NCBI RefSeq assembly: GCF_012641275.1
Contig: NZ_JABAIA010000002.1
Span: 1,922,001 to 1,986,000 of the forward strand
Direction of reading: 5' to 3'
DNA: 64,000 bases
Source of the DNA: Chitinophaga varians
Lineage (GTDB): Bacteria; Bacteroidota; Bacteroidia; Chitinophagales; Chitinophagaceae
Shown: piece after piece, positions 58,067-64,000 of the stretch
Position numbering within the stretch: position 1 is the stretch's first letter
How the letters are laid out: each line of letters opens with the position of its first letter
Position numbers and translations under genes: made by a program
Notes under the pieces: model-generated
Told to the model about the DNA's origin: nothing
Seen by the model: the letters and a program-made list of their open reading frames with translations, nothing else
The model's database searches: none

Positions 58067-58151
58067 TGAAAGGTTTTTGTTGTTGTAAAGAGAGACTATT
58101 AATTTTATTCTCTATTTCGTTATTTTAAAAAAATAAAAAACGTTACACACT

Positions 58152-58550
58152 ATGGGCGCATGGGGCACCAGGAATTTTGAAAATGATGGATCACAAGACT
58201 GGGTTTTTGACGTGATCGACAGCAAAGATGGTGGTTTGGTAACTGATACGCTGGCACGTATCATCAACAACACCGAAACTCTGGAAGTATCTGATTGCGA
58301 AGAAGGATTAGCCGCCGCTGAACTGGTGGCAGCGCTGATGGGCAAGCCAAGCGAAGACTTTCCCGAAGATCCGCTGGACAAACTGGACATCCTGAACCTG
58401 ATCGCAACAAAAGGTTTAAGAAGCCAGGCCGTTGCTGCTGTAAACAAAATATTGAGCGCATCAGAAATGAAAAATTACTGGGAAGAAGCCGGTAGCCTCG
58501 ACGCATGGACAGCTGTTCAGGCTTCCCTGGTGAAAAGACTGGAACTCTAA
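58152..58550 (+). CDS. DUF4259 family protein
   Basis: 132 aa. Begins MGAWGTRNFENDGSQDWV, the signature of the DUF4259 family (MGAWG-FEND--DW). Rich in alpha helix, no signal peptide or membrane segment, probably cytoplasmic. Function unknown. It lies 85 bp after smc and is closed by the terminator at 58702. Confidence 0.85.
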   Translation: MGAWGTRNFENDGSQDWVFDVIDSKDGGLVTDTLARIINNTETLEVSDCEEGLAAAELVAALMGKPSEDFPEDPLDKLDILNLIATKGLRSQAVAAVNKILSASEMKNYWEEAGSLDAWTAVQASLVKRLEL

Positions 58551-58701
58551 CCTGTAATGACCGGGACTGCCCGGAGACGAACACTGATCTGATCGCAGGA
58601 AAACAATGCTTAAGGACAATTGACTTTTTAAGCAGGGATTGTGCTGCGTCTTATTCAGCCCATTCATGCAGTCTGTTTGATCAAAACATGTAAAGATATA
58701 T

Positions 58702-58745
58702 AAAAGGCAAGGCCCGTATGATGATTCATACGGGCCTTGCCTTTT
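58702..58745. terminator. Bidirectional terminator, 20-bp perfect stem
   Basis: A 20-bp perfect stem (58702-58721 with 58726-58745) with a 4-nt loop; the arms begin AAAAGGCAAGG and end CCTTGCCTTTT. It separates the DUF4259 gene (plus) from the nucleoside transporter (minus). Confidence 0.93.
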
Positions 58746-58820
58746 ATATTGGTATGTAGTTATTTAAACATTGAGATATTACACGCGCGTAGTAACTGAA
58801 TGACTAATAGCTATAAACAC

Positions 58821-60086
58821 TTACAGCAAAATACCGGCAATCGTCGCAGACAGGTAGCTGGCCAGTGTTCCACACAGCAGGGCTTTCAGCCCCAGTTTGG
58901 CCAGGTCTGTACGACGGCCCGGCGCCAGTTCACCGATACCACCGATCTGCATGCCCACGCTGCTGAAGTTGGCGAAGCCGGCAATGGCGATGGTGACGAT
59001 GGTGATCGCTTTGGCGGATTCTATTTTAACGCTGTGGCTGGTCATGCTTTTGAATGCCACAAATTCATTGATCGTAAGTTTCTGTCCAAGCAGTGTGGCC
59101 ACATTGTTCACATCCTGGTTGGGTACGCCCATGGCCCATGCCATTGGGGTGAACAGTTTACCGAAGATCCAGTCCAGGCTGAGGTCGAAGCTCAGGCCTA
59201 CCAGATGGCCGAGGTGGATCAGGCACCAGTCGAGCAGCGCTATCAGTGCGATAAAGCCGATCAGCATGGCGATCACGTTCATGGCTATTTTAAAACCGTC
59301 GCCGGCGCCATGGGAAATAGCGTCGATCACGTTGGTGTAGTTACTTTTTACTTCCATCTTCACACGGCCCATGGTCACGCTTTCTTCTGTTTCCGGAAAT
59401 ACGATCTTGGAGATCACCAGGGCGCCGGGGGCGGCCATCAGGCTGGCGGTGATCAGGAAGGGCGCGATGTCCATGCCGGCCTGGAAGCCCATATTGGCAT
59501 ATACCACGAGGATACCGCCGGCAATACAGGCAAGGCTGCCGCTCATAGAGGCGAGTATCTCACTTTTGGTCATGGAATTAAGATAGGGGCGGATCATTAC
59601 CTGTGCTTCCACCTGGCCTACGAAGGCGCTGGCCACGTTGCTGAGCGCTTCTGCACCGCTCACCCGCATCACTATGTTCATGGCACGGGCAATCACGGCC
59701 ACTATCCGCTGCATAATACCGAAGTGATATAACACCGCTACCAGTACGCATACCAGGATAATGGTGGCCGTCACGTTAAAAGCAAAAACAAATCCGCCGC
59801 TGGCATAGTCGGCTATTGTACCGGTAGGAGGCTGAGACACCCCGATGCCACCATACACGAAAGCTGCGCCCTGACGTGCAAACGCTTCCAGTTTACCCAT
59901 AGCGTGGCCTACTTGCTGGAAAAACCAGGTAATAGGAGGAACTTTAAATACCAGCAGCGCAATCACTACCTGTAACGTAATACCACTTATCACCAGCCGA
60001 TAGTTGATCTTACTCCTGTTGTTGGAAAACAAAAAGGCAATACCCAAAATAAGGACGATGCCGATTAAGCCCTGAAAGCGTTCCAT
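58821..60086 (-). CDS. Concentrative nucleoside transporter (NupC/CNT family)
   Basis: About 421 aa from the ATG at 60086; a TTG at 60116 would add 10 residues. The CNT domains are visible: GAAFVYGGIGVSQPP, the gate domain, and the core motifs GQVEAQVMIRPYLNSMTKSE and SLACIAGGILVVYANMG, with a C-terminal VAFKSMTSHSVKIES-like region. These are the conserved substrate- and ion-binding parts of CNT proteins. It takes up nucleosides with sodium or protons. A near-consensus -7 motif (TATCTTCG on the minus strand, 60132-60125) lies upstream. Confidence 0.92.
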   Translation of the reverse strand: MERFQGLIGIVLILGIAFLFSNNRSKINYRLVISGITLQVVIALLVFKVPPITWFFQQVGHAMGKLEAFARQGAAFVYGGIGVSQPPTGTIADYASGGFVFAFNVTATIILVCVLVAVLYHFGIMQRIVAVIARAMNIVMRVSGAEALSNVASAFVGQVEAQVMIRPYLNSMTKSEILASMSGSLACIAGGILVVYANMGFQAGMDIAPFLITASLMAAPGALVISKIVFPETEESVTMGRVKMEVKSNYTNVIDAISHGAGDGFKIAMNVIAMLIGFIALIALLDWCLIHLGHLVGLSFDLSLDWIFGKLFTPMAWAMGVPNQDVNNVATLLGQKLTINEFVAFKSMTSHSVKIESAKAITIVTIAIAGFANFSSVGMQIGGIGELAPGRRTDLAKLGLKALLCGTLASYLSATIAGILL

Positions 60087-60181
60087 AAATGCAAATAAAT
60101 CGTAAAATGTATGCAATAAGGCGACGAAGATAAGTTATTTTGCGATTCCTGGTCATTTTACGACATAATTCCGCAGTGGTT

Positions 60182-61303
60182 TTAAAGCTGTCTTGTAGGG
60201 GCCTCTGTCAGCCGGCCACCAGCAAGTGATTGGGCTGTCTTTGACTTCAACCGGCCGTTCAGCCATCGGCGCACTGGTTCATCGTACCAACGCATAACCA
60301 GGTAACCGATGGCCATCAATACCAGGGTGCCCACTGCCACGATCACTGTCAGCAGCAACGGTCCCGGTTTGTATTGCGCATAGTAGTTACCGAATGGCCA
60401 TATCAAAAAGATATGGGTCATATATAAAGGATAAGACAGCCGGCCTATAAAACGGCAGCAATGCAACCACCAGCCCGTGGCCGTGGCGCCTGCGCCCAAC
60501 GCGATCACCAGCGGGTAAACGGCGGCTACGATCAACCACTCTGTCAGCCAGTTCTGCCCGAAATAAGGGCACATAAAAGTGGCCAGCAATAACAGTGATA
60601 ATGCTACAAACCCCAGCCGCGTACGTAGTGTCCACTGAAAACGGTACACGCTCAAACCCGCCAGGAACGAGAAACTCACCCGCGCAAAACCGTCCATAAT
60701 ATTGGCGTCGGCCCAACCTCCGATCAGGGTGCCGGCATGCCAGGCGGTAACGGCCAGCCAGCCGGCTGCCAGTACGGTCAGTAACAAAGTGACGCCCTTA
60801 TGCAGCCGGTTTAGCACCAATGCATACACGATGTTGATGCAATACTCCATAAACAGGGACCATGTGGGAGAGTTAAACGGGAAAAGTGCGCCACCCCTTC
60901 CCGGCAGCCACGGGAAAGGTATCAGCAGCAGGGAACAAAGAAAACCCGCTACGATAGGCCAAACGCCCTGTGCATAAGGATCGCCGCCAAACGGGTCAAA
61001 CAGGAAAGAGAGCAGACCGAGTACGGAACCCAGCGGTACCAGCGGGTGTAATCGCAGTAAACGTCCGCGGAAAAATCCGCGGTACCCGATCTGCGCCAGC
61101 CGGCCGTCATAGGCGTAACCAATCACAAAGCCCGACAGGCAGAAGAAAAAGTCAACCGCCAGAAAGCCATGCCCCAGCGGGTTCTGGCTATAGTCGCTCC
61201 ATACAAGCTCAAGAAAGTGGAATACAACGATGGTGATGGCAGCGGTGCCCCGCAATCCGTCGAGTACTTCATAATGCGGTTTGGCTGATGACGTGGAAAG
61301 CAT
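60182..61303 (-). CDS. OafA-like membrane acyltransferase
   Basis: 373 aa, about ten transmembrane helices. The N-terminus EVLDGLRGTAAITIVVFHFLE holds the conserved DGLRG and catalytic His of the Acyl_transf_3 family, followed by GHGFLAVDFFFCLSGFVIG and RGRLLRLHPLV. Such enzymes acetylate or otherwise acylate sugars in lipopolysaccharide, peptidoglycan or exported molecules. It is not linked to the polysaccharide operon, so its acceptor is unknown. Confidence 0.88.
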   Translation of the reverse strand: MLSTSSAKPHYEVLDGLRGTAAITIVVFHFLELVWSDYSQNPLGHGFLAVDFFFCLSGFVIGYAYDGRLAQIGYRGFFRGRLLRLHPLVPLGSVLGLLSFLFDPFGGDPYAQGVWPIVAGFLCSLLLIPFPWLPGRGGALFPFNSPTWSLFMEYCINIVYALVLNRLHKGVTLLLTVLAAGWLAVTAWHAGTLIGGWADANIMDGFARVSFSFLAGLSVYRFQWTLRTRLGFVALSLLLLATFMCPYFGQNWLTEWLIVAAVYPLVIALGAGATATGWWLHCCRFIGRLSYPLYMTHIFLIWPFGNYYAQYKPGPLLLTVIVAVGTLVLMAIGYLVMRWYDEPVRRWLNGRLKSKTAQSLAGGRLTEAPTRQL

Positions 61304-61615
61304 TTGGATATTGGGTTATTTGGAAATTTGTTATTTAACCGGGCCGTTTATATGCTACATACCCTTCTGAAAACCGGGCCGTCTGCAAATTTAGCTATCA
61401 GGCGAGGCGGTTTCTTATAGTGATTTCCCAATAACAGCCAGTATTTTCACCATAATAGTAAAAAAAGATAGTTGCTCCAAGGGAGCACATGACCGGAAAA
61501 AACTCTCTTAAATTTCTACATCACCAAATCCGCCAATGATTTTACCCCTGATCAAAAAATAGTTGCAAAAAACCGCGAGAGATGTATTTTTAGTTTCTGC
61601 AATCGAATTAAATAC
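61304..61615. other. Divergent intergenic region
   Basis: 312 bp between the acyltransferase (minus) and the cytochrome gene (plus). A small hairpin TGCTCC/GGAGCA (61473-61478 with 61482-61487) is present. I see no exact TAnnTTTG and no gene. Confidence 0.5.
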
Positions 61616-63904
61616 ATGAGCCGTTTTCATTACCTGATCATTTCCACGATTTCCCTGGCATGGTTTGCCTGCGGACAAACAACACAACAAGACCGGATGA
61701 GTAAACACGAACGGGATTCGCTGGCCATGCGCAAGCAGTTCAACAAATCCCCCGTGCTGGATGGTAAGGCCGCCATTGGCGCCATGACGGTCGATAAAGG
61801 CCTGGAGGTGCAGCTGGTGGCAGCAGAACCAATGGTCGTAGCACCGGTAAGCGCCGTCTTCGATGACCGTGGCAGGATGTGGGTGGTGGAAATGATGGGT
61901 TTCATGCCGGATACCAGCGGTACCGGTGAAGATAAACCCGACGGCAAAATCGTGATACTGGAAGATACCACCGGTGACGGCGTAATGGACAAAAGGACCG
62001 TGTTCCTCGATTCACTGGTGCTGCCCAGAGCGGTATGCCTCGTGGAAAACGGCGTGCTGGTGGCTACGCCGCCGCAATTATGGTTTATCGAAAACAACAA
62101 TGACAAACCCGGCAAAAAGGTACTGGTGGACAGTATGTACGCTGCAGGCGGTAATGTGGAACACCAGCCTAACGGGCTTTTGCGGGGGCTGGACAACTGG
62201 ATATACAACGCCAAATCTGACCGCCGCTACCGCAAAGTTGGCGATAAATGGCTGAAAGAAGCCACTACTTTCCGTGGGCAGTGGGGCATTACACAGGACG
62301 ACAAAGGAAGGCTGTTCTATAATAACAACTCTGAAAATCTGCTGGGAGATTATTTCCCGGCGGGCCTGGGCGGTAAAAATCCGCACCAGCAGAACGCTGC
62401 CGGCTATGACCAGAAAATAGTGAAAGACAACCACGTATACCCGGCGCATCCTACACCTGGTGTCAACAGAGGTTACATGAAAGGCATACTGGACGACAGC
62501 CTGCGGCTGGTAGAGTTCACCGCCGCCTGCGGCCCGGTGATCTACCGGGGCCATCTTCTGCCGGCTGACTATGCAGGTAACGCCTTCGTAGCAGAACCTT
62601 CGGCGAATCTCATCAAACGGAATATTTTAAAAGACAGTGGTTATATCGTTACCGGAAAACAAGCCTACCAGGGCAAAGAGTTCCTGGCCAGCACCGACGA
62701 GCGTTTCAGGCCCACAGGATTATATAACGGCCCGGACGGGGCGCTGTACATCACCGATATGTACCGCGGCATCCTGCAACACAAAACGTATATCACCACT
62801 TACCTCAAGAACGAAATCAAGATGCGGGAACTGACGCAGCCGCTCAGCTGTGGCCGTATTTACCGCATCGTTCCGGCAGGGCAGCGTCCAAAGAAAACTG
62901 TGGTGCAACAGGAGCAGCTGTTGCAGTTGTTGAATGATCTCAATGGCGCGCTGCGCGATAAAGCCCAACAACATATTATAGACCATCGTTTAACCGCGCT
63001 GGTACCGGAACTGCGCACCGCGCTGTCCAATACCGCTACGCCACTGATGCAGGTACACGCCCTCTGGACGCTGGAAGGACTGCACCAGTTGACATACGCC
63101 GACCTGGCCGTGATACTGGAACAAGGCAGCGACGACTACAAAGTGCAGGCACTGGCCGCATTGCCTTCCGTGTTGGACAGCAAGACCGCCAAAGCCGCGG
63201 CAGGCAAGCTGGACTCGCTGGCCGACAAACCTTTCTTTGCGCCGTATGTCGCGTATTTGTTGCCCGCGCTGGGCAAGGCGGATAAAGCTGCGGCCGGCCG
63301 TCTCGAAGAAAAACTGATGAAAGCGTATGCGCGTGACCGTTATATAGCCGCGGCGCTGGTCAACAATGCAGTCAATCGGGAAGCCGCACTCCTGAAACAA
63401 CTGGTGGCATTTAATCCGGATACTGCACTGGCATTGAACAAACAGTTGAACAACGTGCTGAAAAATATGGACAATGCTGCCAGCGCCAAAAAGATGGACG
63501 CATTGGCGGAGAAATATCCCAGGGGATATAAAATATTTAACACCGTTTGCCAGACCTGTCACGGTAAAAACGGTAATGGTATTGCTTCTATGGCACCGCC
63601 GCTGAATGAAAGCAACTGGGTGAACGGCGATAAAAACAAGTTCGCCGCCATTGTGCTGTATGGCCTTACCGGTCCGGTGGAAGTACATGGCAAGCTGTAT
63701 AAAGCGCCTGAGATCAACGGAGATATGCCAGGTATCGGTGGCAGCGACGAATTCAATGACAGTGACATTGCAGAACTGCTTACATTCTTACGCAGCGCGT
63801 GGAACAACAAAGCCGGAAAGGTGTCCGTTGATGATATCAAAGCTGTCCGCAAACAGTTAAACGGCCGTCAAAAACCGTTTACCGCGGCGGAATTAACCAA
63901 ATAG
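61616..63904 (+). CDS. Lipoprotein cytochrome c with propeller-like N-terminus
   Basis: 762 aa. The N-terminus looks like a lipoprotein signal (hydrophobic stretch ending FACG, Cys19). Residues about 45-420 resemble the membrane-bound-dehydrogenase/sorbosone-type beta-propeller domain found in Bacteroidota and Planctomycetes (VSAVFDDRGRMWVVEMMGF, GPDGALYITDMYRG). A HEAT-like helical region follows (about 440-620), and a single c-type haem site CQTCHGKNGNG with a downstream MAPPLN stretch closes the protein. Probably a periplasmic redox protein acting on a sugar or polyol; substrate unknown. Confidence 0.85.
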   Translation: MSRFHYLIISTISLAWFACGQTTQQDRMSKHERDSLAMRKQFNKSPVLDGKAAIGAMTVDKGLEVQLVAAEPMVVAPVSAVFDDRGRMWVVEMMGFMPDTSGTGEDKPDGKIVILEDTTGDGVMDKRTVFLDSLVLPRAVCLVENGVLVATPPQLWFIENNNDKPGKKVLVDSMYAAGGNVEHQPNGLLRGLDNWIYNAKSDRRYRKVGDKWLKEATTFRGQWGITQDDKGRLFYNNNSENLLGDYFPAGLGGKNPHQQNAAGYDQKIVKDNHVYPAHPTPGVNRGYMKGILDDSLRLVEFTAACGPVIYRGHLLPADYAGNAFVAEPSANLIKRNILKDSGYIVTGKQAYQGKEFLASTDERFRPTGLYNGPDGALYITDMYRGILQHKTYITTYLKNEIKMRELTQPLSCGRIYRIVPAGQRPKKTVVQQEQLLQLLNDLNGALRDKAQQHIIDHRLTALVPELRTALSNTATPLMQVHALWTLEGLHQLTYADLAVILEQGSDDYKVQALAALPSVLDSKTAKAAAGKLDSLADKPFFAPYVAYLLPALGKADKAAAGRLEEKLMKAYARDRYIAAALVNNAVNREAALLKQLVAFNPDTALALNKQLNNVLKNMDNAASAKKMDALAEKYPRGYKIFNTVCQTCHGKNGNGIASMAPPLNESNWVNGDKNKFAAIVLYGLTGPVEVHGKLYKAPEINGDMPGIGGSDEFNDSDIAELLTFLRSAWNNKAGKVSVDDIKAVRKQLNGRQKPFTAAELTK

Positions 63905-63927
63905 TGCGCGGATATCAATAAAAGGCC

Positions 63928-63935
63928 TATCTTTG
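63928..63935 (+). promoter_or_regulatory. -7 promoter motif for a gene beyond the window
   Basis: TATCTTTG, exact consensus, 23 bp after the cytochrome gene stop. No start codon for a recognisable gene is reached before the window ends. Confidence 0.45.
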
Positions 63936-64000
63936 CTGCTCATTTACAACAAGTGAACAAGGCAACTTACATATTGACCTGCTGTAGCCAACTCCGTATT

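Noticed and set aside
58800..59732. 310-codon plus-strand open frame rich in His and Gly
   Set aside because: Antisense to the CNT transporter; its composition reflects the reverse strand of a membrane protein.

Overview
The window looks like a chromosome segment of a Bacteroidota bacterium, most likely Chitinophagaceae and close to Chitinophaga. The evidence is a T9SS-sorted protein with a gliding-motility C-terminal (CHU_C-type) domain, Bacteroidota -7 promoter motifs (TAnnTTTG, usually TATCTTTG) in front of several genes, BshC for bacillithiol, carboxypeptidase-regulatory/OMP-type outer membrane proteins, and a class I terpene synthase behind idi. Base composition looks uniform near 50% GC. 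I see no rRNA, tRNA, CRISPR array, insertion sequence or prophage.

Layout. 1-1305: end of a lactate-utilisation operon (lutB 3' part, lutC) closed by a terminator. 1306-2013: long regulatory region with tandem repeats. 2014-23712: one co-directional exopolysaccharide operon of 18 genes: 4,6-dehydratase, Wza-like exporter, Wzc-like tyrosine kinase, three UDP-HexNAc-modifying enzymes, two hexapeptide acyltransferases, a pyruvyl transferase, four GT4 glycosyltransferases, Wzx flippase, Wzy/ligase-type polymerase, a PglC-type initiating phosphoglycosyltransferase, a sugar aminotransferase and a secreted beta-helix protein. It ends at a strong terminator. 23953-26823: T9SS surface protein, then on the minus strand a CpsB/YwqE-type phosphatase (probable partner of the kinase) and free-methionine-R-sulfoxide reductase. 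27118-28803: idi plus terpene synthase. 28834-30590: two minus-strand membrane proteins (DUF2157-like and TMEM175-like). 30827-37325: TolC/MFP/RND efflux operon plus a methyltransferase. 37517-42154: serine-acetyltransferase-like gene, a YdiJ-type FAD/Fe-S dehydrogenase and a DUF72 protein. 42334-47565: glgA, glgC, a GH130 glycosidase/phosphorylase and a convergent GT4. 47746-63904: bshC, FUSC-type membrane protein, outer membrane beta-barrel protein, smc, DUF4259 protein, CNT nucleoside transporter, OafA-like acyltransferase, and a lipoprotein cytochrome c with a propeller-like N-terminus.

How the genes work together. In the polysaccharide operon the dehydratase (2014) and aminotransferase (21383) should make a UDP-4-amino-4,6-dideoxy-HexNAc, which the PglC-type transferase (20708) would load on undecaprenyl phosphate. 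The TviB/TviC-type pair (7334, 8665) supplies a HexNAc uronic acid and WecB supplies UDP-ManNAc. Glycosyltransferases and decorating enzymes complete the unit, Wzx flips it, the Wzy-like protein polymerises it, and Wza/Wzc export it. An amino sugar together with a pyruvyl transferase and a uronic acid route, and no PglD-type N-acetyltransferase, raises the possibility of a zwitterionic polysaccharide like Bacteroides fragilis PSA. This is the most interesting system hypothesis here.

Other points of note are a perfect 31-bp inverted repeat whose arm appears to supply the -33 box of the FUSC gene promoter, a GH130/GT4 pair attached to glycogen genes, and a set of very short predicted 5' leaders.
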